A DNA stretch of 64,000 nt from contig NZ_CYSD01000012.1 in NCBI RefSeq assembly GCF_001458415.1, positions 372,001-436,000 of the forward strand. The letters are read 5' to 3'. Source of the stretch: Tritonibacter multivorans (GTDB lineage Bacteria > Pseudomonadota > Alphaproteobacteria > Rhodobacterales > Rhodobacteraceae). Within the stretch, counting starts at the first letter, position 1. The number at the start of each line of letters is the position of its first letter. Both the position numbers and the translations under genes were made by a program. The notes beneath the pieces were generated by a model. It had not been told where the DNA came from. It searched no databases and saw nothing but the letters and a program-made list of their open reading frames with translations. Below, in pieces: positions 7,580-15,486 of the stretch.

Positions 7580-8586
7580 TGGATTTCCTGACACTCGTTC
7601 AGGTGCTGGACAGCACCGTCCGTCTGGCCACCCCCTTGCTGCTGGCCTGTCTGGCGGGCCTGTTTTCCGAACGTGCCGGCATCTTTGACATTGGCCTTGA
7701 AGGCAAGATGCTGATGGCGGCCTTCTTCTCGGCGGCTGTGGCAGCGATCACCGGCAATGTCTGGTTTGGTCTGCTGGCAGGTATTGGCTCTTCGCTGGCG
7801 CTGTCGGGTCTGCATGGTGCGGCCTCGATCACCTTCCGGGGCAACCAGCTGATCTCTGGTGTGGCGATCAACTTCCTCGCCTCGGGTCTGACGGTTCTGA
7901 TTGCGCAAAGCTGGTTCCAGCAGGGTGGCCGCACGCCCTCGCTGTTGTCCGGTGGCCGGTTTGAACCGATTGAGCTGCCCTTTGCCATTGGCCCGACCGA
8001 GGCCGCAGAGACCGGCCGCCGCCTGTCTGATCTGCTGTCTGAGGCCAATGTGCTGCAACAGGTCTATTCGGAGCTGATCTCGGGCCATTCGATCATCGTC
8101 TACCTTGCCGGTCTGTGTGTGTTCCTGACCTGGTGGGTGCTGTTCCGCACGCGCTTTGGTCTGCGCCTGCGCGCGGTGGGGGAAAACCCGGCAGCCGTGG
8201 ACACTGCGGGTATTTCCGTGATCCGTCTGCGCTTTGCCGCGATTGCGATCTGCGGCGTGCTGTGTGGTATTGCCGGTGCTTACCTTGCAACCGGTCTGCA
8301 AGCAGGCTTTGTCAAAGAGATGACCTCGGGCCGTGGTTATATCGCGCTGGCGGCGCTGATCTTTGCCAAATGGCGCCCGGTCGCAGCCCTGTGGGCCTGC
8401 CTGCTGTTCGGTCTGCTGCAGGCGATTGCGCTGCGCTTCCAGAACATTGATCTTGGCGGCTTTGTGGTTCCGGTTCAGTTCATGGAGGCCCTGCCCTACA
8501 TCCTGACCGTGGTGATCCTGGCTGGTTTTGTCGGCAAGGCGATCCCGCCGAAAGCCGGTGGTCAGCCCTACGTCAAAGAACGTTAA
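7579..8586 (+). CDS. ABC transporter permease 2 (BMP/nucleoside type)
   Basis: 335 residues, BPD_transp_2 family and partner of permease 1. LFSERAGIFDIGLEGKMLM near residues 30-48 is the conserved family motif after the first membrane segment, and RAVGENPAAVDTAGISV is the coupling loop. Translationally coupled start (TGATG). Last gene of the importer operon; a strong terminator follows 29 bp after the stop. Confidence 0.88.
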   Translation: MDFLTLVQVLDSTVRLATPLLLACLAGLFSERAGIFDIGLEGKMLMAAFFSAAVAAITGNVWFGLLAGIGSSLALSGLHGAASITFRGNQLISGVAINFLASGLTVLIAQSWFQQGGRTPSLLSGGRFEPIELPFAIGPTEAAETGRRLSDLLSEANVLQQVYSELISGHSIIVYLAGLCVFLTWWVLFRTRFGLRLRAVGENPAAVDTAGISVIRLRFAAIAICGVLCGIAGAYLATGLQAGFVKEMTSGRGYIALAALIFAKWRPVAALWACLLFGLLQAIALRFQNIDLGGFVVPVQFMEALPYILTVVILAGFVGKAIPPKAGGQPYVKER

Positions 8587-8615
8587 GCCACCGCGTAAAG
8601 ATGCAAAACAAAGAG

Positions 8616-8647
8616 AGCCCCCGCCCAAACGGTCGGGGGCTTTTTTT
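8616..8647 (+). terminator. Rho-independent terminator of the nucleoside importer operon
   Basis: AGCCCCCG (8616-8623) pairs with CGGGGGCT (8634-8641), with seven T residues (8641-8647). Confidence 0.85.
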
Positions 8648-8768
8648 AACGCCTGCAGATCCTGCCAGCCCTACGATCTGTGGCACGCCTGCCCAGTCAC
8701 AAAAATATGCTGCTTTGCGGCACGGCTTGCTGTTGATTTACGCAGTCTGCGGCGGTTTAAAGTGAAAC

Positions 8769-9683
8769 ATGATGATCTACCTGCCCATTGCCGAAGTTGC
8801 TGTGAACGCCTGGATCGTGCTCGGGCTTGGCGGGCTGGTGGGCATTCTTTCTGGCATGTTTGGCGTTGGCGGCGGCTTTATTATGACGCCTTTGCTGTTT
8901 TTCATTGGCATCCCGCCTGCGGTCGCCGTGGCCACGGGGGCCAATCAGATTGTCGCCTCCTCCGTGTCGGGCGTGCTGGCCCATCTTCAGCGTAAAACCG
9001 TCGATCTGAAAATGGGCGCGGTGCTGCAGGCAGGCGGTCTTGCGGGCGCGTTTTGCGGTGTGGCACTGTTCAACTATCTGAAGTCTCTGGGCCAGGTCGA
9101 TCTGTTTGTGACCCTATGTTACGTGATTTTCCTGGGCGTTGTGGGCGGCTTGATGTTCATCGAAAGTGTGAACGCCTGGCGCAAAGCCAAAAGCGGCGCG
9201 GTCCCGAAACGGTCGCGGCACAGCCCGATCCACGGCCTGCCGTTCAAGGTGCGGTTCCGCACCTCCGGGCTTTATATTTCGGTCATCCCCCCCATTGCTG
9301 TGGGGTTTTTCGTGGGCGTTCTGACCGCGGTCATGGGGGTTGGCGGTGGTTTCATTATGGTGCCTGCGATGATTTACCTGTTGGGCATGCCCACCAAGGT
9401 GGTGGTTGGCACCTCGTTGTTTCAGATCATTATTGTCACCTCGGCCTCGACCATGCTGCATGCGATCACCAACCAGACCGTGGATATTGTTCTGGCGGTT
9501 CTGCTGTTGATTGGTGGCGTTGTGGGGGCACAGTTTGGCACCCGCATTGGTGTGAAACTGCGCGCCGAACAGCTGCGCATTCTGCTGGCAACGCTGGTTC
9601 TGCTGGTCTGCGGCAAGCTGGCGCTGGATCTGCTGCTGGAACCAAGCGAGCTTTATACGCTTGCCACCCCGGGGAGATCGTGA
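8769..9683 (+). CDS. Sulfite exporter TauE/SafE-family permease
   Basis: 304 residues, about eight membrane segments in two related halves. Each half has the TauE glycine motif: LSGMFGVGGGFIMTPLLFF near residue 27 and LTAVMGVGGGFIMVPAMIY near residue 190. The family exports sulfite, sulfoacetate or other organosulfur anions, but the substrate here is unknown. Its stop overlaps the start of the TIGR02186 gene (TGATG), a partnership common in alphaproteobacteria. Confidence 0.87.
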   Translation: MMIYLPIAEVAVNAWIVLGLGGLVGILSGMFGVGGGFIMTPLLFFIGIPPAVAVATGANQIVASSVSGVLAHLQRKTVDLKMGAVLQAGGLAGAFCGVALFNYLKSLGQVDLFVTLCYVIFLGVVGGLMFIESVNAWRKAKSGAVPKRSRHSPIHGLPFKVRFRTSGLYISVIPPIAVGFFVGVLTAVMGVGGGFIMVPAMIYLLGMPTKVVVGTSLFQIIIVTSASTMLHAITNQTVDIVLAVLLLIGGVVGAQFGTRIGVKLRAEQLRILLATLVLLVCGKLALDLLLEPSELYTLATPGRS

Positions 9684-10453
9684 TGCGCCGTCTCTTGTCC
9701 CTGCTGGCGATCTGCCTGCCCCTGCTGGTGCTGTCGCGCACGGCTACTGCCGAAGAGGTGGTGCTGGGCCTGAGCCAGGATCAGGTGGCGATCACGGCTA
9801 CGTTCAACGGGTCGGAAATTCTGATTTTTGGCGCGGTGAAACGCGAATCCCCCCTGCCTGATGGGGCGCCGCTGGAGGTTCTGGTCACCGTCTCTGGCCC
9901 GCAAGAGCCGGTGATGGTGCGCCGCAAAGCGCGCGAGGCCGGGATCTGGGTCAACACCGACGCGGTGCTGGTGGATCACGCGCCCAGTTTCTACACGGTT
10001 GCAACCTCAGCGCCTTTGACACAGGTGCTGAGCGACACCGAAGACCTGCGCCACGATGTGTCGATCCGCCGGGCAATCCGGCTGGTGGGTGCGGGCGTGG
10101 AAGATGGGGCTGCGTTCTCCGAAGCCGTGATCCGCATTCGCGAAAACCGGGGGCTGTATTCCCTGCGGGAAAACACCGTGGCCGTGGATCAGCAGACCCT
10201 GTTTCGCACCGCGCTGTCGATGCCCGCGGACCTGACCGAGGGGCTTTATGCCACCCGTATTTTCCTGACCCGCGGCGGTGAGGTTGTGTCCCATTACGAG
10301 ACCACGATTGAGGTGAGCAAAGTTGGTCTGGAGCGGTTTCTGTTCAACCTGTCGCGCCAGCAGCCGGTGCTCTATGGGATTTTGGCGCTGGTGATCGCCT
10401 CTCTGGCCGGTTGGGGCGCTTCGGCCGTTTTCCAGGCGCTGCGCCAACGCTGA
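9683..10453 (+). CDS. TIGR02186-family membrane-anchored protein (TauE partner)
   Basis: 256 residues. Signal peptide MRRLLSLLAICLPLLVLSRTATA, a beta-rich exported body, and one membrane helix near the C-terminus (YGILALVIASLAGWGASAVF). The region EEVVLGLSQDQVAITATFNGSE after the signal is typical of TIGR02186, a family encoded beside TauE permeases in Rhodobacterales. Function is not established; an accessory role for the permease is inferred from the overlap. ATG 9683 is chosen for the TGATG overlap and the GGGGAGA ribosome site. Its frame runs back to 9053 inside tauE, but that part is a shadow. Confidence 0.8.
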   Translation: MRRLLSLLAICLPLLVLSRTATAEEVVLGLSQDQVAITATFNGSEILIFGAVKRESPLPDGAPLEVLVTVSGPQEPVMVRRKAREAGIWVNTDAVLVDHAPSFYTVATSAPLTQVLSDTEDLRHDVSIRRAIRLVGAGVEDGAAFSEAVIRIRENRGLYSLRENTVAVDQQTLFRTALSMPADLTEGLYATRIFLTRGGEVVSHYETTIEVSKVGLERFLFNLSRQQPVLYGILALVIASLAGWGASAVFQALRQR

Positions 10454-10473
10454 CGCCCCGCCCCGCAGGCAAA

Positions 10474-10683
10474 CGCTCCCGCCCGTCGTTTGATCATCAA
10501 AGATGATCTCCTCCGGTTGGGCCTGGCAGCCCTCGCTGCGCGCGGGCTGCGGCCCCGTATGCGGCACATGTTTCGCGCCACAGCAGCGGCTGGGGGCGCG
10601 CGCCTTGCGGCCCGCAAGGCGCGCTTTGCCCAACGGGAGCGGACGCTCCGCGCCAGCGGAGGATCCGGCGACGGGCGGGAGCG
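10474..10683. repeat. Structured palindromic intergenic element
   Basis: A perfect 15-bp inverted repeat, CGCTCCCGCCCGTCG (10474-10488) and CGACGGGCGGGAGCG (10669-10683), bounds about 210 bp with no gene. Inside is a near-perfect hairpin, GCGCGCCTTGCGG (10598-10610) / CCGCAAGGCGCGC (10612-10624), and a smaller stem around 10635-10650. It lies between convergent genes, so it may be a bidirectional terminator, but its size and nested symmetry look more like a non-autonomous palindromic repeat. Confidence 0.5.
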
Positions 10684-10688
10684 CCCCC

Positions 10689-11423
10689 TCAGCCGCGGCC
10701 GATGTAGGGCATTTTGGTCGCCATCACGGTCATGAACTGGACATTTGCCTCCGCTGGCAGCTCTGCCATATGCAGAACCGAGGCTGCCGCATCCGCCACA
10801 TCAAAACTGTCCAAGGGGGCCGCGTCCGGGTTGGCCGCGGCGTGACGGGCAGACAGTTCCGCCACCATCGGCGTATGCGCATTGCCGATATCGATCTGAC
10901 CACAGGCGATGTCAAAGGCGCGGCCATCCAACGACAAAGACCGGGTCAGCCCGGTGATCGCGGCCTTGGTCGCCGCATAAGGCGCGCTTTGCGGGCGGGG
11001 CACATGGGCCGCGATCGAGCCGTTGTTGATGATCCGCCCGCCCTGCGGGTCCTGCCTGCGCATGGTGCGAAAGGCCGCGCGGGCCGACAGGAACATGCCT
11101 GTCAGGTTCACATCCACCGACCGCTGCCAGTCTGCCAGCGGGATCTCATCAATCAGCCCGGGCGCCGGAAAAATCCCAGCATTGTTGAACAGCACGTCCA
11201 GCCGCCCCGCCTGCGCAACAAAGCGATCAAAGGCCTGATCCACCTGATCCGCCTGCGTCACATCTGCGGGAATTACGATGGCACGATCTTGGCCTGCTGC
11301 CATCTGCTCCAGCACCTCAGCGCGGCGCGCCAGAAGGCCAACCGTCCAGCCGCGCGCGAGAAACAAGTCGGCAACGGCCTGACCAATCCCGGAACTGGCC
11401 CCTGTGACGATGACGGTTTTCAT
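10689..11423 (-). CDS. Short-chain dehydrogenase/reductase (SDR)
   Basis: 244 residues, classical SDR. TGASSGIG near residue 7 binds the dinucleotide, NNAG near residue 90 is structural, the catalytic Ser is in NNGSIA, and Tyr/Lys are in YAATK. The Arg-Arg after the second strand (LLARRAE) suggests NADP(H). Substrate unknown. It starts in an ATGA overlap with the upstream helicase gene. Confidence 0.85.
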   Translation of the reverse strand: MKTVIVTGASSGIGQAVADLFLARGWTVGLLARRAEVLEQMAAGQDRAIVIPADVTQADQVDQAFDRFVAQAGRLDVLFNNAGIFPAPGLIDEIPLADWQRSVDVNLTGMFLSARAAFRTMRRQDPQGGRIINNGSIAAHVPRPQSAPYAATKAAITGLTRSLSLDGRAFDIACGQIDIGNAHTPMVAELSARHAAANPDAAPLDSFDVADAAASVLHMAELPAEANVQFMTVMATKMPYIGRG

Positions 11424-12967
11424 AATAGGTCTGCCTCCTGTGTTTCCAGCGTGAGAGTCGGCGCGGCGGCGGCGCGCAGGTCATCCACCGGCAGGCCCAG
11501 CGTCGGCTTGGCCAGACGATTGCGCACCACCCAGATCAGCCGCGATTCTGCGCGGGTGATGGCCACATAGGCCAGCCGTTTCCACAGGGGCTGCCCCGCC
11601 TCTACCCGTCCCATGCGGGCGGCGGCAAAGATATCGGGGGCAAAGACCTGCGCCGTATCCCATTGGGAGCCCTGCGCCTTGTGAATTGTCACCGCCGCCC
11701 CGTGCAAAAACGTCGCCCCCATACGGGCGGCAAAGGGGATAAAGGGTTCTTCTTCGTCAGGTTTTTCGATTTTCACGATGGAGGCCGCCGAGACCTGTGG
11801 ATCCTCCGCCCCCATCACATGCAGGCGGGAAAACCCCGGCTTGCGACCGGGACCGAGGTAGACCACCTGCGCGCCCTTGATCAGGCCGCGGGCCTCCAGA
11901 TCCAGCCGTTTCTTGCGGTGTTTCAGCGGCAGCTCAATCCCGTCGCAGATCAAGGGTTCGCCGGGCAAGAGCTCGTCTTCGGGGGCGCCGTGGACCGCGC
12001 GAAAGGCGTTGATCAGGCGAATGCGCGTGTTGTTGCGCCAGACCAGAACGGGTGAGCGCGCCATCAGGTCCACCTCCACCCGTTGGCCCCAGACCACCCG
12101 TTCGTCGCGCCGGGCGCTGTCTTCGATCATCCGTTCAAAATCCTCGAACCCCAGCTGCGGGTCGGCCAGCGCATGGGCAAGATCAAGGATCGGGTTGTCG
12201 GCCTTTTGGCGGTGAATGCGGTTGAGGATCAGGCGGCGCGGCTCTGGCAGTTTGTCAAAGACCATCGATCCCGACTGATTGACCGGCGCCAGCTGCGCCG
12301 GGTCGCCAAACAGCACAAGGTTCGGGAAGATTTCTTTCAGATCCTCGAACTGGCGGTCATCCAGCATGGAGGCCTCATCAATGAAACCAATGTCCAAGGG
12401 TTCGTCCCGCCGTTTCCAGCCGGTGATAAAATCGGACCCGCGCAGTCCCGCCGCGGCCAGCGCGCCGGGCATGGATTTGTTCTGCTCGTAAAACGCTTTG
12501 GCCCGCGCCAAAGCTTCTTCGGTGAGTTCTTCCAGATCCGGCTGTTCGCCGTGACCGGCCAGCCATTCGGCGATTTTTTCATATTCCGGGTCATAGACGG
12601 GCGTGTAGAGAATGCGGTGAATGGTGGTTGCGGGCACGCCGCGCAGGCGCAGGACCGAAGCCGCCTTGTTGGTGGGCGCAAGGATCGCCAGCGTGCGCTT
12701 TTCGGTTTTCTTCTTGCTCTCGTAATCGCCCGAGACGACCTCGACCCCCGCCGCTTCCAGCGCCTTGTAAAGCTGCGCCAGCAGCAGGGTTTTGCCCGAG
12801 CCCGCCTTGCCGATGACGGCCAATGTGCCACCCGCCCCTTTGGGCGATTGCAGCAGCTCTTCTTCCAGATCGACGCCCGCATCGCGCAGGGCGGCTGTCA
12901 CCGCATCAAAGGCTGCGGCCTGATCTTCGGAAAACTGCACGGCTGGGGGTTTGGCAGGCTCTGTCAT
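11420..12967 (-). CDS. RecD-like superfamily 1 DNA helicase
   Basis: 515 residues. Walker A is GKAGSGKT (residues 53-60), motif Ia around APTNKAASVLRLRG, Walker B IGFIDEASML, a GDPAQLAPV motif III, and a C-terminal UvrD_C_2/RecD segment (HKAQGSQWD, then YVAITRAESRLIWV). It resembles stand-alone RecD/exonuclease V alpha-like helicases rather than a RecBCD subunit; no recB or recC is nearby. A role in DNA repair or processing is inferred. First of a two-gene unit with the SDR gene, an odd functional pairing. Confidence 0.82.
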   Translation of the reverse strand: MTEPAKPPAVQFSEDQAAAFDAVTAALRDAGVDLEEELLQSPKGAGGTLAVIGKAGSGKTLLLAQLYKALEAAGVEVVSGDYESKKKTEKRTLAILAPTNKAASVLRLRGVPATTIHRILYTPVYDPEYEKIAEWLAGHGEQPDLEELTEEALARAKAFYEQNKSMPGALAAAGLRGSDFITGWKRRDEPLDIGFIDEASMLDDRQFEDLKEIFPNLVLFGDPAQLAPVNQSGSMVFDKLPEPRRLILNRIHRQKADNPILDLAHALADPQLGFEDFERMIEDSARRDERVVWGQRVEVDLMARSPVLVWRNNTRIRLINAFRAVHGAPEDELLPGEPLICDGIELPLKHRKKRLDLEARGLIKGAQVVYLGPGRKPGFSRLHVMGAEDPQVSAASIVKIEKPDEEEPFIPFAARMGATFLHGAAVTIHKAQGSQWDTAQVFAPDIFAAARMGRVEAGQPLWKRLAYVAITRAESRLIWVVRNRLAKPTLGLPVDDLRAAAAPTLTLETQEADLL

Positions 12968-13035
12968 ATGCGCTTTTCTCTGTTGTTGGCGCGACCCTAC
13001 AGGGGTGGGAAGTCGGGCACCAGAGGGGCGAGAGG

Positions 13036-13782
13036 TTAAAGCGCGATCAGCCCGGTCGCCACGGCCTTGGCAACCGCATGGGTGGTGTTCTGAGCCCCCA
13101 GTTTCTTGCGGGCGGTTTCAATATAGACCCGCAGCGTGTGTTCGGAAATATCCAGCGCTTCGGCGGCTTTGGCGCGGGATTTGCCTTCGGCAAGAAGGGC
13201 CAGGCTGGCCAATTCGCGCGGCGACAGGGCCTGGCCTTCCATAGCATCGCCTGCGCGGTCTGGCTCTGTGCTCAGTTCCAGAACCACGCGGTTCAGGTAG
13301 TGCCCCAGCAGGATCAGATCGCGACCACTGGCGTCTTTGAATGCATCCCAAACCGGTTCCGCCCAGTCACTGGTCACGGAGAGCACCGCATACTGACCGC
13401 CCGGTCCGCGCAGCGGGACAGAGTAGCCCTGCCGCCCTACCCCATGTGACATGGCATCCCGCCGATAAGCCGCAGAGAGCCGCCCCGACCAATTGAGATC
13501 CCGCCAGTCCACCGGGTCAATCGCCGAAAAACAGCCGGTCAGCACCGGGTCCGCCCGGAAATAATCCCGTTCGATGTAGCGGGTTTTCCAGTCGTCGCCG
13601 AGGCTGGTCAGCTTGTGGCGTCCACCCAGCTTGTCGATCCAGAGATAGGCCACGTGGGCCAGTTCAAAATGGTTTTGGATCGCGTGAAGCACCCCCGGCA
13701 CATCCGACAGATCGGTCAGCCGTTCGATCTGTGCCAAAATCCCGTCCAGGCCGTCGGGTTCGGCAACATCATCACGCGCCAT
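13036..13782 (-). CDS. LuxR-type quorum-sensing regulator (solo)
   Basis: 248 residues. The N-terminal autoinducer domain keeps the residues known to bind acyl-homoserine lactone: W-x3-Y in DDWKTRYIE, D-P in RADP, and W in PVDWRDL, with TraR/LuxR-like spacing. The C-terminal GerE helix-turn-helix (SPRELASLALLAEGKSRAKA onward) is intact. Start ATG 13782 is preferred over GTG 13797 because a GGGGGGCG site precedes it. No luxI-type gene is in the window. It lies downstream of ccr on the same strand, separated by a terminator. Confidence 0.85.
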   Translation of the reverse strand: MARDDVAEPDGLDGILAQIERLTDLSDVPGVLHAIQNHFELAHVAYLWIDKLGGRHKLTSLGDDWKTRYIERDYFRADPVLTGCFSAIDPVDWRDLNWSGRLSAAYRRDAMSHGVGRQGYSVPLRGPGGQYAVLSVTSDWAEPVWDAFKDASGRDLILLGHYLNRVVLELSTEPDRAGDAMEGQALSPRELASLALLAEGKSRAKAAEALDISEHTLRVYIETARKKLGAQNTTHAVAKAVATGLIAL

Positions 13783-13991
13783 TGTCGCCCCCCGCACCCT
13801 TCAAAACACGCACGCCCCCAAAGGGGCCCCAACAGGCCCCCCAGCACGGGTCACAGTCAAAAGAGTGAGCGCAGATGTGATAAAACAATTTCAGGGCCTT
13901 TCAGGCGATGGCTTCACGCTAGCCCCACGCCGGGACAACAACAACAGCTTTGGCAGTATGCTTACCGGCCCTCACCCTGTTTTTACGACAA

Positions 13992-14025
13992 AAACACCCG
14001 CAAGCGACCGCCTGCGGGTGTTTGT
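13992..14025 (-). terminator. Terminator of ccr
   Basis: AAACACCCGCA (13992-14002) pairs perfectly with TGCGGGTGTTT (14013-14023). A/T runs on both sides make it usable in either direction. It lies 33 bp beyond the ccr stop. Confidence 0.75.
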
Positions 14026-14055
14026 TAAGTTTCATGATCCCAAATTGGGCGCTGT

Positions 14056-15336
14056 TTAGCCTGCGACGACCTCTTCCAGCGTGCGCAGCCCGGTGCGCGG
14101 CGCCTGAACCAGAACGGACATGTTGCCCGGCTTGTGTTCGTTGCGCAGCATTTTCATATGCGCATCCGGCAGCTCGGCCCAGGGGAAGACCTCGGACATG
14201 CAGGGGTCCAGACGGCGTTCGACCATCAGCTGGTTGGCCGAGGCCGCCTGCTTCAGGTGGGCAAAATGCGAGCCCTGCAGGCGCTTCTGGTGCATCCACA
14301 TATAACGGACGTCAAAGGTACAATTGAAGCCCGAGGTACCGGCGCAGATCACAACCATGCCGCCCTTTTTGACGACGAAGGTCGAGACCGGGAAGGTCGC
14401 CTGACCGGGGTGTTCGAACACCATGTCGACATTGTTGCCCTTGCCGGTGATGTCCCAGATCGCCTTGCCGAACTTGCGTGCTTCTTTGAACCACTCGGCA
14501 TATTCGGGGGTGTTCACGGTGGGCAGCTGGCCCCAGCAGTTGAAGTCCTTGCGGTTCAGAACGCCTTTGGCGCCCAGCCCCATGACAAAGTCACGCTTGC
14601 TTTCATCCGAGATCACGCCGATCGCATTGGCGCCTGCGGTGTTGATCAGCTGGATCGCATAGGAGCCCAGACCACCCGATGCACCCCAGACCAGAACGTT
14701 CTGGCCCGGCTTCAGATCGTGGGGTTCGTGGCCAAACAGCATCCGGTAGGCGGTCGCCAGCGTCAGCGTGTAGCAGGCGCTTTCTTCCCAGGTCAGGTGT
14801 TTCGGACGCGGCATAAGCTGCTGCGCCTGAACGCGGGTGAACTGCGAGAACGACCCGTCCGGTGTCTCGTAACCCCAGATGCGCTGGCTGTCGGAGTACA
14901 TCGGATCGCCACCGTTGCAGTGCTCGTCGTCGCCATCATCCTGATTGCAGTGGATCACAACTTCGTCGCCGACTTTCCAGCGCTTGACCTTGTCCCCCAC
15001 GGCCCAGACGATGCCAGAGGCATCGGAACCGGCGATGTGGTAGGGCTGCTTGTGCACGTCGAACATAGAGATCGGCACACCAAGCCCCGCCCAGACGCCG
15101 TTGTAGTTCACGCCCGCCGCCATCACCAGAACCAGCACCTCGTTGCTGTCGAGTGTCGGCACGTCGACAACCTCTTGCAGCATCGCCTTGTCCGGCTCGC
15201 CCTGACGCTCGCGGCGGATCGCCCAGGCGTACATTTGCTTGGGCACATAGCCCATCGGGGGCATTTCACCCACTTCGTAAAGGTCTTTTTCCGGTGCGTC
15301 GTACGTTGCGATGCTGTCCTGCGTGTCCAGAGCCAT
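14056..15336 (-). CDS. ccr: Crotonyl-CoA carboxylase/reductase
   Basis: 426 residues, medium-chain dehydrogenase fold. The nucleotide-binding segment VLVWGASGGLGSYAIQLI lies near residue 190, and the N-terminal MPPMGYVPKQMYAWAIRRERQGEP region is characteristic of Ccr. It reductively carboxylates crotonyl-CoA to ethylmalonyl-CoA with NADPH and CO2, the key step of the ethylmalonyl-CoA pathway for acetyl-CoA assimilation. ATG 15336 has GGGAGG upstream; the longer frame to 15408 is unlikely. It is close to ecm, the next carbon-skeleton enzyme. Possible TGC-rich regulatory sequence lies about 160 bp upstream. Confidence 0.96.
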   Translation of the reverse strand: MALDTQDSIATYDAPEKDLYEVGEMPPMGYVPKQMYAWAIRRERQGEPDKAMLQEVVDVPTLDSNEVLVLVMAAGVNYNGVWAGLGVPISMFDVHKQPYHIAGSDASGIVWAVGDKVKRWKVGDEVVIHCNQDDGDDEHCNGGDPMYSDSQRIWGYETPDGSFSQFTRVQAQQLMPRPKHLTWEESACYTLTLATAYRMLFGHEPHDLKPGQNVLVWGASGGLGSYAIQLINTAGANAIGVISDESKRDFVMGLGAKGVLNRKDFNCWGQLPTVNTPEYAEWFKEARKFGKAIWDITGKGNNVDMVFEHPGQATFPVSTFVVKKGGMVVICAGTSGFNCTFDVRYMWMHQKRLQGSHFAHLKQAASANQLMVERRLDPCMSEVFPWAELPDAHMKMLRNEHKPGNMSVLVQAPRTGLRTLEEVVAG

Positions 15337-15486
15337 CTCGGCCTCCCTCAGCGATTTGTCCCATGTTTCAGTTGGTTTGGCGGCTCTGCCCTGGGCTGTT
15401 CGCCGCAATGCAGAATCGCTCGTCCTATCTGAGGAATAAGAACGGGAGGGTAATATTGCAACCTCTTTCGCTACGTCAGAGCAATT

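Noticed and set aside
4808-7594. 928-codon minus-strand frame opposite the ABC transporter genes
   Set aside because: Same shadow effect; the translation is rich in His, Gln and Arg.
9053-9682. N-terminal 210 codons of the long frame before the TIGR02186 protein
   Set aside because: It overlaps tauE out of frame; the signal peptide at 9683 and the TGATG overlap define the true start.
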